Below, piece after piece: positions 8,877-21,245 of a stretch of 64,000 bases of DNA. Below the pieces are notes generated by a model that saw nothing but the letters and a program-made list of their open reading frames with translations, had not been told where the DNA came from and ran no database searches. The stretch is from Lithodes maja. Lineage: Eukaryota; Arthropoda; Malacostraca; Decapoda; Lithodidae. The first letter of the stretch is position 1. Each line of letters starts with the position of its first letter. A program made the position numbers and the translations under genes. The stretch lies in the NCBI GenBank assembly GCA_037953745.1, contig JBAKBP010013170.1, positions 1 through 64,000 on the forward strand, in the 5' to 3' direction.

Positions 8877-9957
8877 CTAGACCCTCTGCCTTAAAGCTAT
8901 ACATGGCAAGGAAGGTTTGTCTAGAGCTACTGAAAGGTATCGAGTCAAACACTTATGATTAGAGGCCCACAACTGTGTGGACGTAATATCTTCAACAGGA
9001 AATTTTTTAAGGAAACGTAAAGAAGCTGCCCACTTGCGTAAATCGTGGGCCCTACCCACAACGCCGGGATTACTCTCTTTAATGACCTCGACCAAGAGAG
9101 AAGCCAGTCTACGCTTCATCAAGCGTTTACCCGTACTTGCTACCCATAAAGCACCCTGGTGATTTAGAGGTGCCACTCTCAAATATTTGGTTAGAGGTTG
9201 CACTGGACATAAATTATGGTGCACCTTTCCCCTTTTCAACGCCGGCACCGTGAACTCTAAAAACACGTGTTCACTGTGCTCATTCTTGGCTATGAACCCT
9301 GGGGAAGGTGCAATGTGAATACACTCATTAAGCCTACCAAACCTGAGGCAATTAGGTGTGTTGCTCATCGCCGCCAGCTCAGATACTCTGTTCCCGGTAG
9401 CCAAAGCCATAAGGAATACTGCCCTTTTTAAAAGTAATGTAAAGTCTGCAGTATTTTGGTACAGACGGGAATGAAGTAATGACAATGCTTTGTCCAGAGA
9501 CCAGGTAGGCATGAGCTGACGGGGAGGTGGGCGGAGTTTAAAACATGCCCTCATAAAACCTGTTTCCTCCGCGACTGGTATGGTGAGACCGGTAAGGTCC
9601 AAAAACGGCATCCTAATCGCTGTTAAGTGATTTTTTAACGTTACTACAGATAAACGTTTCTGCTCGAACAGATAATTTAAATACAGTAATTAAAAACCAA
9701 AGCCACCGAGGGCACAGTTTGTTCTGTTCTAAGAATCCAAGAAGTAAAGGCTTGCCAATGCGATTGATACTGTCGCTTAGTCTATCTATCTATCTATCTA
9801 TTGCCTGACGCTGTGATCCCCGAAGGGGTGGCCACGAACGAACCGCCCCCATGCACCTCTGTCCCCAGTCAGTCGACGCCCCTCCCCCCAACTGTTGCTT
9901 AGTAGACTGGGTATATTGATTCATGAATTTATTGGTCACGTCTCTACCATATGGTGC
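8877..9957 (-). pseudogene. DIRS tyrosine recombinase (broken)
   Basis: The catalytic half is open from 9611 to 8877. It has the first arginine in ATGNRVSELA, the HxxR box in RAHDLRKW and the candidate nucleophile tyrosine in TRYLSVA, in the order of phage-integrase-family tyrosine recombinases. Such enzymes insert the circular DIRS DNA without a staggered duplication. The N-terminal core-binding part continues to about 9957 but is disrupted by a frameshift near 9705, stop codons and an RTE-like stub at 9781-9892. All three visible catalytic motifs survive, but a functional full protein cannot be made. Confidence 0.85.
9781..9892 (-). mobile_element. 112-bp RTE-like LINE 3' stub inside the DIRS recombinase
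   Basis: An extremely 5'-truncated copy of the LINE at 16807-38606: only its last ~90 bp and the (ATAG)n tail remain, in inverse orientation. The flanks are TGTCGCTTAG (9771-9780) and TGTTGCTTAG (9893-9902), a 10-bp target duplication with one mismatch. Confidence 0.8.
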
Positions 9958-11746
9958 TAGCCATTTGGCCTACTGAATGTCCATAATGCAAAAGTCAGCG
10001 AGGTCTTTAGGTTGCCAATTGTGTCTAAGTGGAAAAACCCGACCGGGAGTGATACCGGGTGCGGGCACCACGTCTTCAATTGCTGGTACCACAACTGCGC
10101 CGTCCATAGGGGCGCGATTAGCGAGACTACGCCCCGATAATCCTGTAGTTTGTTTACTACGTGGCACATTAGAGACGCATCTGGCGGCAGAAACAGATAA
10201 ATGGAACTCCACCTGTTCCAGTCTGTCACCAGTGCGTCTGGCCCGCCCGCCGGCGTTATCGTTCGGCGGTTGAGGTACAGTAGGAGTTTGTGAGTCTCCT
10301 CTGACGCAAATAAATCCACTTGTGGATGGTAAGGCTCCGCAATAATTTGGTTGAAAATGGTTTGCTTGAGCGCCCATTCTACTGTTGTGCTCTGTCTCCG
10401 AGACAGAGCGTCTGCCCAGACGTTTGCTACGCCTGGGAGATAAGATGCGTGAAGATGAATGTCCAGCCTGTTGGCTAGAATAAAAATCTTTCGGACACGT
10501 TTAGCAACTTCCGAGATCTCGTTGACCCTTGTTTCTGAATACAGTCAACTGCATTCAGATTGTCCATTCTGAAGGCCACCGACTTGCCCCGTAAAGTAGA
10601 GCCGTGAGCCTGAAGGAAATATAAGGGGACTAGTAATTCTTTGACATTGATGTGGGAAATTTCTAAATGGGACCAAAGCCCTTGACCCTGGTGCCCTTGG
10701 TTTGACCGAAAGCCCCAACCTATCGTTCCTGACGCATCCGTGTCTACCCATACCGTCAGCGGAGGAGATGTCCATGACATGACTGAGTGTAACGTTTCCC
10801 TCTTCGCCCAGACCGCTAGTAAGTTGTGGATTAATTTTGGTATGGGCCATAATTTTTTCGCCGGCAATAGCGGAAAATATTTGTTGCCCTCCAATATTAA
10901 ACGTTTGACTCTCAACCGGCCCAACCTTACAGTTAGTTGAATCCAGTTGAGAGAGCCGACTAGAGACTCCCAGATTCTCCGTGTCGTAGTCAGACTGTGA
11001 AGGAACAGAAACAATTTCCTGCGAAATCTGTTGCGATTGTCCACACTCTGACTCAGAGTGAGAGTAGCTGTGTCCCAGACCAGCCCTATCCACTGAACTA
11101 ATCGTGAGGGAACAAGGTTTGACTTTACCAGGTCGACCTTGAATCCTAGAGTTTTGACATGATTTAATGTTATGTTGACATGATTTATGCATACTTGTTC
11201 CGTCTCTGCCACCACTAGCCAGTCGTCTAGATACCACAAAATCCTGATCCCTTGCTCTAACAAGGGCATCAGGGCTTGCCGGACTAATTTCGTGAATAAG
11301 CGAGGTGCTAGGTTCAATCCAAACGGCATCCTCTGAAAGACATAAGTCTGATGCTTTATTCTTAAGGCCAGAAACCGTTGAAATCTTTTGTTGACCGAGA
11401 CGTGCCAATACGCGTCTGTCAGGTCTAAAGAACACATCCATCCTCCCGGCGGAAGTGTTAGCCTGATCTGGTTTACTGTCAGCATCCTGAATGACATGTT
11501 GTGAATATGGAGGTTCAGATAAGACAGGTCTACGACTGGCCTCATCTGAACACTGTCCCTTTTGGGCACTAGAAATAGTTTGGATGTAAAGACTGGGTAA
11601 TTTTGAGGAACCGGGATGATGACATTCTTGGTGATCATTTCCTGGATCAGTGACTCCACCTCTAAAGAAACTAAATTTGCCTTTGTCGGCTGACGTAAAC
11701 GAGGTCGCCGGAGCCACTGCCAGGTGATTCCCTTGCGTGCCACCAT
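9957..11746 (-). pseudogene. DIRS reverse transcriptase / RNase H
   Basis: From 11746 to 10475 a 423-residue frame encodes a DIRS-type reverse transcriptase: RPVVDLSYLN, then SLDLTDAYWHV, then MPFGLNLAPRLF, then the catalytic WYLDDWLV. The RNase H follows with WVDTDAS and FRMDNLNAV. A frameshift near 10500 moves the end of RNase H (ANVWADALSR) into another frame. That frame continues into the conserved segment DLFASEETHKLLLY...AGGPDA...DWNRW, which sits between RNase H and recombinase in DIRS elements (9957-10319). The frame probably began upstream of the methionine at 11746, since WPVNTWAR precedes it in frame. The gene product would copy the element RNA. Confidence 0.85.
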
Positions 11747-11889
11747 CCTCGCCCAAGTATTTACTGGCCATGCGCGGTGACACGTCCGGAACGACCCAGT
11801 TAGCAGACAAGGGTTCGCCGGCTGTACTACCCTCTGATCCGCCCGCCGTGAGACTGGCCCTGGGAGTGAGAGGGACTTTAGTTTTTTTA

Positions 11890-11914
11890 TGGTGGTGGTG
11901 GTGGTGGTGGTGGA
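11890..11914. repeat. (GGT)n microsatellite in DIRS
   Basis: A short GGT tandem array between gag and RT. On the minus strand one frame reads it as a run of histidines, which is not a real protein feature. Confidence 0.8.
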
Positions 11915-11961
11915 TACTTAGCCGACTGGCCGGCGTTGGCAGAAGACGGGCCCTGGCCCGG

Positions 11962-14900
11962 TCAGTTATAGTTTCGTCCTTTATGACCTGCAAACTTACC
12001 TTGTTTATACCTGTACTGACCTTGGGGGGAAGAGGACTTAGGTATATGAAAGGGCTTTGACCCACCCGGCTGAGCTTTTGCGACTGGTTTGGGTTTGGGA
12101 AAGTTAAAAGCAGGTTTCTTAGAAGGGGCGGGACTGTGCTTAAAGGCCTGAGCCATGTAGAAAACAGTTCTCCACACATCAGGGGACATTAACCCTCTGT
12201 TCCCGGAAGGGCTCTTGAACGCCCATAAAAAAGCATACACGAGCTGCCCGGAAGGGCTCTTAAACACCCATGAGGTCAAAGCCTGTGAGCTTCGTGTGCG
12301 AGGCGTCGGTCCGACGCATGTAAACAACAGCCGGCTGGACCATCGCCCCGCATCTCCGGCCACAAGAAGGAGAGCGTCGCTTGTTCGTGTGTGCCTGTAT
12401 GTTGTTGTTAAGTATCGAAAAGTAGTGTAAAGTGGCTGTTTTGGCCATAAAGTTATCTCCAATGAAATCATCATCACAACTCGACCAGTTGACTTAGAGA
12501 GCTCTACTTAATGCCATTCTACAGGTAAATAACACAGCTACGCTTGGGGATGCGCGGGAATGCGGGAAGCAGTCAGATTAACAAATATACGGTAGCCTAG
12601 CCTAGACGTTTTTCGGCCAAAACACCCGGGTTTCGGGGAATATATATATAATACATAGCCGGGGCTGGAGGGTTAAAGAGGGGGTTAGCACCGGCGACAT
12701 GACCACCTGGTTCGCAATTCTATCAGGAAGTTTCTTCACCAGGGACATCCTAAGATCCTGTCTCGCCCGCACCGCCTCGAGCAAGGCTGTACGGATATCC
12801 CCCAATGACTGAATAGAAGTCTGAAGGAGTAACCGCCGAGCTAGTTCAATCGATCTTCTGACATCCGCGTCCGCAATTGCCTGAGTAGATCTGAGCATAG
12901 ATTTCGCCACCTGGTGCGTAACAATGTACAGGTATTGGGAAAAAAGTCTATACGCCTTCCCCCGTAGCCTAAACTCCCGGTCTAGGTGAGCTGGGGAAGG
13001 TGTAGTGAAAGGATCTTTAAGTTCGCATAGATTGATTTTGGGAGCAGCTAAAAAAGCAAACAAAGCAGATGGCACTCCGCCGGCCGAAAAGACTGGCAGA
13101 GAGAACCAAGAATGGCTGTCCTGAGGAATCTGGTGCGAAGATTTTGAGGTGAAGGTGGTCGCAAAGTTCTGAGCCTCTACCTCCCATTCCACCCAAGGTC
13201 CTGGACCCAACTGCCCCACCTTCAACACTGGGTTAGCGGCTGTGTCTGTGACCGTTTGTAAATCTAATTCTGGAGTGAGAGCTGACAGTGCTTTTATATC
13301 ATTAAAACCGTCATGCTTGGTCCAGTCAGAAAACAGTTTTGAAGCTGAGGCAGGGGGCAGTGCAGGTGTAGCTGTATACACAAAATAGTCATGGTGATAA
13401 CGGTTCGGAATGGCCTTAATATTAACATTAAGAACATTACCCGCAATATCCAAAGCTCTTAACTTTCTCGATTTATTCCCTTGGATTACCCACTCACGTG
13501 GCACTGGAAGTTCCCCTGACAAAGTGGGCTGCGCCGCCTCTGGCTTAGTTGGGATCATTTGTACCGATGAATCATCTGGACCGTATAAAAGGGGCATAGC
13601 TACCTTTCTTAACGGTGCTTTATTTAAAGGGGGAGGATTCACATCCGCTACCACCCTTACACTAGAAGTAGTCAGTGCCGCCGAAGCAGGCCTAGTGACC
13701 ATAGTAGGTGATATAGAGGGAGGGTGCGGAATCTTAGTTAAAGCAATGGAAGCGATCAGAGGCCGAACACTTGAACTTGTCATGGAAGCTCCCAGGTCCA
13801 CTGTAGGAGTCTCCGGCTGTTGGCCAAATTTTTTTGTTAGAGCAGTAGCTAATAACCCATCTATTTCCTCCGCCGTGACAAATTTAGCAGATGAAGAACT
13901 AAGAGGTGAATCATTCCTATCCTGTGAGTCGTCTAGAACTGAACCCGACTCTTGCACCTCCATGTCAGAGATTATAGACACCTGATCCTTGTCATCTGGC
14001 CCATCATGAGAGGATTCCGCCGAAGCCTGAATCCCATCGTGGTGCCATGTTAAGTCTGGAATGGATGATGGGATCACAGCGTCCCGGTGTACGTCCGCCA
14101 GTACCTGTGGCTCCTGAACCAGACGTGGGCCTTCATGCCCTGGTTGGGAATACCGCCATACACCCAGGCCTTGGCCCGAACTCCCTTGAGAGTCAGATAC
14201 ACCATCAACCACTGAGCCCCCACTACTCTTCTAAAGGGCGATCACTGCCCACAGAACTCTCTAATTCTAAATTTACAGTATCCATTGGTAACCTGTCCGC
14301 CGGTAACACCCCCACCACAGTCTCTGACACCACTCCCGCCCGATCAGATTGGATACTAGATAACTCGGGAGTAGAGGCAGAAAGTGAGGCACGAGGCTCC
14401 GGCGAACGCCGGGAGGCCTTTCGTTCCTGAGAATCTTTCCTGGAAGATTTATGGCTGCGGTGTGACTTAGATCTTCCACTAGAACTGCTCTTGGACTTCT
14501 TAGATTTATCACTAGAACTGCCCTTGGACTTTTCCTCTTTGCTCTTCTTTCTCGCAGGTGAAGAAGTGACTAGGCGGCTGTTGTCTGAGGGGCGACCTGG
14601 ACCTGGACCGCGCCCGTGACGTGGAGGCTGTCACCGGGGGCGTGGGTTCACGAGGTCTCTTAGATGTGCTAGGGGCCAGAGTAAGTACTGTACCCTGCCC
14701 AGTCTCTGCCGACTTTCGTACAATTACTCTAGAGGTACGTTTAATAGGGGGGGGTGCTCAATCAGTAATTTATCCCAAAGAATTACGTTATCACATTGAA
14801 GCGCTTTATGAGCCACTGAGGTAGCATAAGTGGACAACAGCTGCCTGACCTCCCATAAAGCGACTGCCGCGGGTCTATTATTGTCTCGCAATACTTTAAC

Positions 14901-15086
14901 ACTCAATTGAGTACAGAAGGTACAGTTCCCCGTCACCCACAAACCCCTTGAGCGATCTAAACATTTAACACATCTAATGCAAAGAGTGTGTGCAAAGATA
15001 GGGATACCTGAACAGGAGGGTGTAACACACAAAGCAAAACAGGGTCTATGGTAGCCATGGCAGAGACTGGTGGAAAACGAACCCAC
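11962..15086 (-). pseudogene. DIRS gag-like gene, split by a MITE and frameshifts
   Basis: The 3' part, 14212 to 12677, is open for over 500 codons and has a low-complexity N-terminal side and a helical C-terminal half. It is cut by the MITE at 12193-12672. Without that insert the frame runs straight into MSPDVWRTVFYMAQAF and a basic tail ending KGRNYN at 11962. Upstream, 15086-14724 encodes a cysteine/histidine-rich segment (CHGYHRPCFALC, CIRCVKC, CTFC), a candidate zinc-binding module. It is followed by an RS/K-rich stretch reached only through frameshifts near a G8 run (about 14743-14750) and about 14600. The role as a structural, RNA-binding protein is inferred from position. Confidence 0.65.
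12193..12672. mobile_element. 480-bp TTAA-flanked MITE inside DIRS gag
   Basis: TTAA occurs at 12189-12192 and 12673-12676. The ends are CCCTCTGTTCCCGG and the related complement CCGGGGCTGGAGGG. Removing the insert plus one TTAA restores the gag frame exactly. An internal direct repeat of about 24 bp (CCGGAAGGGCTCTTGAACGC and CCGGAAGGGCTCTTAAACAC) lies at the left end. Its right end resembles bases 432-446. Confidence 0.8.
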
Positions 15087-16000
15087 CCCCGGGTTTACTC
15101 CAGGTTCTCTATAGACCCGCCGGAACTCAGCCCTGGAAAAAAGAAAATTTCCAGGAATTAATGCTCATAAGGCTACACCAACATGATCGAACACAAGTGT
15201 TGAATAACCCGCCGGGTAACGAGACGTAATACACAACTATCACTGCTCGCTACGCGGGAGGTTCATAGTTAAAGATTTCAGAATATCTTAACTTGTCCAA
15301 AAGATTTATGAATATCCTCTGACATGATATAAAGACCAGCATGGCTTTTTATAAATGACGCAGTCTTCCCAGTGGTGTTTGTTAAGTTTACTGGAAAACC
15401 CATAAAAAGACGCCGGCCCCCGTATTATCTCGCAGATCAAAAACTGGGAAGCCTGTCTAAAATGCTAGATCTGGCTTCTCCCGAAGCGTCCTAGATTGCC
15501 GTATGTTGAATGGCGGCGATACTTATCGTATCCCTCAATTGTCTGGTCAACTACACTGAATTGCAAATCAGTTAATCCCACCCTCCCCAGGTGCAACCGC
15601 CGGGTGTGAATTTAAGTATAACGTTAACCCACTTATTCCTATCCCCACTTCTTTGCAAAAGATCACCGGGGAGGAAAGACCAATCAACAAACAGCCTAGT
15701 TTTACTGGCTTTGCAAAACCGGGAAAAACTAAACTAAACTCAACAAGTGTCCGCATGAACACTTAGTTAAATGGGTAAAGCCATCCCGCCGGGAAACACA
15801 GTAAGCCTGAACACAGGCACCACCACAGAGACGCAGTCCTGGAGAGCCTCAAGCCACCACTCGCCGGGGGAAACAAGCCTTTTTTAACCACGCGTGATTA
15901 AAACTCGGCAACCAGCCGGGTTTTCATGGTGTAATCGAGAAAACCCGCCGGAAAAGGCAACCCACCCCGTTCAGATTCAATCTGAATGCACCAAATAGAC
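15087..16000. other. DIRS leader with recurrent CCCGCCGG motif
   Basis: No conserved open frame is seen. About ten irregularly spaced copies of CCGCCGG or close variants occur here (near 15118, 15210, 15410, 15597, 15788, 15862, 15917 and 15946), often within CCCGCCGGG. Function unknown. Confidence 0.5.
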
Positions 16001-16134
16001 CGTGGAATTAGCCAAAGCACAACTAACCCAGGACACATAATTAGTTCGTGGAAATAGCCAATACACCACTAATCCAGGACACACAATTAGTCCGTGGAAA
16101 TAGCCAATACACAACTAAACCAGGACACACATGA
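16001..16134. repeat. 46-bp tandem repeat, ~2.9 copies, in DIRS leader
   Basis: Units start at 16001, 16047 and 16093, each beginning CGTGGAAATAGCCAATACAC or a close variant and ending in an ATTAGT-type stretch; the last unit is partial. No spacers separate the units. Confidence 0.85.
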
Positions 16135-16720
16135 CACAGTAGTACATATTTATAACATAAATCAATAACACTTGTACATGTGGCAAAGCTACGAGAGGCT
16201 GGCTAGGCCTAGGCAGACGGAAATCAAAAGTAATCATGTCGTAATATAAACAAAAAGCACTGAATTATATCACAACAGGAACCACCGTCAACACACCACT
16301 GTAGCAAAAACTTCCCGGCAAAGGGAAGAACTGACTCGGGACCCAGAAAAAACTTCACTAAGTGAAGAAAAATACGCTGGGAACGTCAGAGAAGAAAGAG
16401 CTACCTCATCAGAAAGATAAAAGGAAGCATAATAACGCGTAGTGAAAGCCGCCTACATCACAAAGCTAGCTAACCGCGAAAAAGTTCACGCGTCCACCAC
16501 GGGACCACGAGGGTACACCCGAAATAGATGTCCCAAACACACGACCCAAAATACACTGCACTGCGGGCAACCCGCCCAGGACACCCCTGCTACGCATATC
16601 CTAACCTTACTCGATACATCCCGGAGTAAACAAATGAGAAAAAACTCACTAGGGACGCAACAAATGCGGAACTGGCGGAGCGTGGGGAGGCACGTACGGG
16701 TAGGGTGAGCGCAGAGCAGA

Positions 16721-16806
16721 GAAGGAAGAATGACGCCTGAGTCAGCGTCTGGTCAAAGATCCACACAAGTACATCCACGATTATATGGAAAGCTTATGAA
16801 TAGTTA
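16721..16806. repeat. DIRS right inverted terminal repeat, inner part
   Basis: This is the reverse complement of 8025-8110. It was separated from the outer part (38616-38838) by the LINE insertion at GAATAGTTA. Confidence 0.9.
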
Positions 16807-16993
16807 CCCCCCTGGGGGTTAGGGAATAGAATATGCCCCACGTGCCTTCTGCGTGTCGTAAGAGGCGACTAAAGAGGTTGGGTCGGTGGGCTTGCGACCC
16901 CCACCCGGAAAAAATATCTAAGCAAAAAAAAACGAACGAACAGCCTCGGATGCGGACGGAACCAACGTTGACGAACCACGACCGACTAAGGAC

Positions 16994-17558
16994 ATGCCTT
17001 CGGACATTCTGAGAATGGCTACATGGAATGTTAGTGGCATGAATGATGGCACAAAAGAGAGAGAGGTTCTGGAAGTGTTAGTGAATGCCAGGCTGGATGT
17101 ATGTGGAATGACAGAGACCAAATGGAAAGGTTCTGATGTGAGAGAGTGGGAGTGTGGAATGGGTGTGTGTGCTGGAGTGAGTGAAGGAACAGCGAGAGAA
17201 GGTGCATGTTTGTTTGTAAGTAGCAAATGGAAGGAATGTGTAAGAGAGTATGGGTCTGTGGGTTCAAGGATTGTGTGGGTGAGAATGAAAGTAGGAATAC
17301 AAACGTGGGTGATTGTATGCGTGTATGCCCCGACAGAGGATATACTTGAAAGAAAGAAAGAGGAGTTCTGGATGAATGTGGAGGCGTGCCTGGAGAAGTT
17401 TGACAAAAACGAAAGAATATTTCTGATTGGGGATATGAATGGTAAGGTGGGTGATAGGAAAGTTGAGGGAGTGGTGGGAGGGTGGGGGGTACCATCAGAG
17501 GTGAATGGGAATGGTAGTGCACTTGTGGACGTATGTGTGGGGAGGAGGCTGTGGATAG
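16994..17558 (+). pseudogene. RTE-like LINE endonuclease, N-terminal part
   Basis: The first 188 codons encode an APE-type endonuclease that would nick target DNA to prime reverse transcription. Visible motifs are MATWNVSGMND, the metal-binding MTETKW and the catalytic IGDMNGKVG. The frame stops at the Gypsy copy B insertion after base 17558. It resumes in phase at 36142 (ANTFFRHRMIHRYTW), so the gene was open across this point before the insertion. Confidence 0.85.
17555..17558. other. Target-site duplication ATAG, left side of Gypsy copy B
   Basis: ATAG directly precedes the first LTR here and directly follows the last LTR at 36138-36141. A 4-bp duplication is within the usual Gypsy range. 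Confidence 0.9.
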
Positions 17559-19362
17559 TGTGACGCACCCAGTGCGTGGCAACGCAACCTGATTGTACTC
17601 CTTGGTACTCCACTGTACCGCCCGTACCACTGTACCGTGCTGGCTACCTATATTGAGTGTGACAACTTATAACTATGTTCTTTGTATCTCTGCAAAGGTC
17701 TCGTCATGTGCTAACCAGTGGTGGGTTTTGTTTTAAGCCATGTCGAGACCTTCCATTTAATATGTAGTATCAATAGAGAAGTTGATAGATAAGACAATGG
17801 GAGTTCAGAGAGAGAGAGTGAGTTAGTTTTCAGAGCGAGAGGGTAGCAACGCGCCACGCTGCCGGGGGGGTGGTTGCCAGACGTATGGACTGGTTGGCAG
17901 CCTTGCGCTTATAGCTAGGCGCGACAGGGTTGGTAGTCCATTGCCGCCTGCCTATGCTGCCTGGGCTGCCCATGTTGTCGTACAGCACATTGCCTGGAGG
18001 CTCGCTGTGTGTTCCATGATCAGGTTGCCTAGAACCTTTGAGATTCTAACATCCCTTGCCCTCTCTCCCAACTTCTCACGGTTGCACTCTTTCTCTCTGA
18101 CGACATTACTCTCATTTCATTCTTCTCTCTATTTAAATGCATAACCTTCCCTTGAGGTCCTAAAGGAGTTTCAGCACTCACCTCTCGTATTACTCTTAGG
18201 ACAAGCATATATTTACATGTATTAGATTTAAGGGGTTAATGTGAACAGCGATCTTCTTGATGAGGATAGTTGGTGAACGTTCTACATGTTCACGAGTTAT
18301 ATGCCCCGCTCATCATCCAATTTGTGACTAGACTGGTGCCATGTGTAAGAGCCCGACCATGCCCAGGAGTTGTCTGTAGAGGGGCGAGGACTTAGCCTTG
18401 ATTTGCATACCGAGCCAGGAGCGAGTATAGTACCAGAGACTACAGCTCGCTCGTAGTGCCGGTATAGTAGAGTAACGTAATTTATCTGTCCTTGTGTTCT
18501 CTACAGTCTTTTCCTGGGTTCTCGCTTTCGGTGCTGGGACTCGTTGTTCCTGTGACTTGGCCTGCTAGCTAGAACACATGGGGATGATGAGTGGGATATA
18601 TCTTTATTTTACTATGCATTGCAGCTCTCTTTAAGTTTATGTATGTAACACTTTACAATACACATTACTCACACACAAGACAACACTATTAATACTTTCA
18701 TGTATCAATTAACTGCACTGTCGTTTTGCTGCTGTGTCCGGAGTTCTATTGCGTAGGGCGCATACGGACTCAGAGGGGAGACAGAGTGAGAGAAGCGAAG
18801 TAGCCTATGCGGTAGTAGGCTACCGGCGCAGTACTGTTGCCTGCAACCTTTTAGTTATTCCAAGTATAGATTCATTATTATAATAAGTGACTACTATTTA
18901 TGTTCCTTCCATGTGTATTATTAGGTATCTACTGGATCATGAACATCTTGTATGCTACATGCTAGTGCATGTTAGTAGGGGACAGTTATTCTAGTGCACG
19001 CGCTTTCAAATAGGCGTGTACATTTGTCATTTAGCATTTCACTGTCATACCTTTAGCCTGCTTCTATTCTACATTATTAGAGGCTTAATATTAACGTAGT
19101 TTCTTGAGTATTGCATTTCTTTAGTAATAACGTAACCTATAAATGTCTGAGGGAGTTTAGCCTCATAGCCTACCCCTGTTGTACACTTTCGCCGAGTTAA
19201 GGTACCTCGTTACCATAGACGATAACTCTGTAGGGCGTTGGTGCTTTTGTTGTCTGGAGCATATAGTATTTGGGACTGGAATCGAGCGTGTCGTTGTCAC
19301 ATAAGCCATTTCTGTCCTACGATCAAGAATCCCGAATATGTATTGCCGATCCAGCCGTAACA
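17559..19362 (+). repeat. 5' LTR of Gypsy copy B
   Basis: This is a 1804-bp LTR with TG...CA ends (TGTGACGCACCC ... CCGTAACA). It pairs with 34329-36137, from which I count about half a dozen visible differences. The stretch CTATTTAAATGCATAACC near 18130 is a possible TATA-like promoter element. Short open frames inside it recur in every LTR and are not genes. Confidence 0.9.
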
Positions 19363-19431
19363 AAATGGCGACCTTGCACAAGATTCAGTAGTATCCTATC
19401 ACATGTTTTTTGGAGAACTATTCTATGCTAC
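19363..19431 (+). other. Leader fragment of Gypsy copy B with candidate primer binding site
   Basis: Three bases after the LTR, TGGCGACCTTGCACAAGA (19366-19383) starts with TGG, as expected for a tRNA primer binding site. A tRNA ending GGTCGCCA, possibly an arginine tRNA, would fit. The leader stops at CTAC (19428-19431), where copy A inserted, and continues from 28685. Confidence 0.7.
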
Positions 19432-21242
19432 TGTGACGCACCCAGTGCGTGGCAACGCAACCTGATTGTACTCCTTGGTACTCCACTGTACCGCCACTGT
19501 GCGGTACCTCTGTACCGTGCTGGCTGCCTATATTGAGTGTGACAACGTATAACTATGTTCTTTGTATCTCTGCAAAGGTCTCGTCATGTGCTAACCAGTG
19601 GTGGGTTTTGTTTTAAGCCATGTCGAGACCTTCCATTTAATATGTAGTATCAATAGAGAAGTTGATAGATAAGACAATGGGAGTTCAGAGAGAGAGAGTG
19701 AGTTGGGCTTCAGAGCGAGAGGGTAGCAATGCGCCACGCTGCCGGGGGGGTGGTTGCCAGACGTATGGACCGGTTGGCAGCCTTGCGCTTATAGCTAGGC
19801 GCGACAGGGTTGGTAGTCCATTGCCGCCTGCCTATGCTGCCTGGGCTGCCCATGTTGTCGTACTGCACATTGCCTGGAGGCTCGCTGTGTGTTCCATGAT
19901 CAGGTTGCCTAGAACCTTTGAGATTCTAACATCCCTTGCCCTCTCTCCCAACTTCTCACGGTTGCACTCTTTCTCTCTGACGACATTACTCTCATTTCAT
20001 TCTTCTCTCTATTTAAATGCATAACCTTCCCTTGAGGTCCTAAAGGAGTTTCAGCACTCACCTCTCGTATTACTCTTAGGACAAGCATATATTTACATGT
20101 ATTAGATTTAAGGGGTTAATGTGAACAGCGATCTTCTTGATGAGGATAGTTGGTGAACGTTCTACATGTTCACGAGTTATATGCCCAGCTCATCATCCAA
20201 TTTGTGACTAGACTAGTGCCATGTGTAAGAGCCCGACCATGCCCAGGAGTTGTCTGTAGAGGGGCGAAGACTTAGCCTTGATTTGCCTACCGAGCCAGGA
20301 GCGAGTGCAGTACCAGAGACTACAGCTCGCTCGTAGTGCCGGTATAGTAGAGTAACGTAATTTATCTGTCCTTGTGTTCTCTGCAGTCTTTTCCTGGGTT
20401 CTCGCTTTCGGTGCTGGGACTCGTTGTTCCTGTGACTTGGCCTGCTAGCTAGAACACATGGGGATGATGAGTGGGTTATATCTTTATTCTACTATGCATT
20501 GCAGCTCTCTTTAAGTTTATGTATGTAACACTTTACAATACACATTACTCACACACAAGACAACACTATTAATACTTTCATGTATCAATTAACTGCACTG
20601 TCGTTTTGCTGCTGTGTCCGGAGTTCTGTTGCGTAGGGCGCATACGGACTCAGAGGGGAGACAGAGTGAGAGAAGCGAAGTAGCCTATGCGGTAGTAGGC
20701 TACCGGCGCAGTACTGTTGCCTGCAACCTTTTAGTTATTCCAAGTATAGATTCATTATTATAATAAGTGACTACTATTTATGTTCCTTCCATGTGTATTA
20801 TTAGGTATCTACTGGATCATGAACATCTTGTATGCTACATGCTAGTGCATGTTAGTAGGGGACAGTTATTCTAGTGCACGCGCTTTCAAATAGGCGTGTA
20901 CATTTGTCATTTAGCATTTCACTGTCATACCTTTAGCCTGCTTCTATTCTACATTATTAGAGGCTTAATATTAACGTAGTTTCTTGAGTATTGCATTTCT
21001 TTAGTAATAACGTAACCTATAAATGTCTGAGGGAGTTTAGCCTCATAGCCTACCCCTGTTGTACACTTTCGCCGAGTTAAAGTACCTCGTTACCATAGAC
21101 GATAACTCTGTAGGGCGTTGGTGCTTTTGTTGTCTGGAGCATATAGTATTTGGGACTGGAATCGAGCGTGTCGTTGTCACATAAGCCATTTCTGTCCTAC
21201 GATCAAGAATCCCGAATATGTATTGCCGATCCAGCCGTAACA
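19432..21242 (+). repeat. 5' LTR of Gypsy copy A
   Basis: An 1811-bp LTR with TGTGACGC...CGTAACA ends. It carries the CCACTGTGCGGTACC variant shared with 26866-28684 and not with the outer pair. Confidence 0.92.
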
Positions 21243-21245
21243 AAA

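Noticed and set aside
11737..12179. Polyhistidine-containing frame upstream of the DIRS RT
   Set aside because: The histidines come from a GGT microsatellite read in a wrong frame. The RT and gag frames on either side are better supported.
16001..16134. Regular repeats resembling a CRISPR array
   Set aside because: The 46-bp units are contiguous with no spacers and lie in a eukaryotic retrotransposon leader.
17941..18144. Short conserved open frames (67-120 codons) inside the LTRs, repeated at 19662, 27104 and 34711
   Set aside because: They occur at the same place in all four LTR copies only because the LTRs are duplicates. They contain no domain and are broken or extended by trivial changes.
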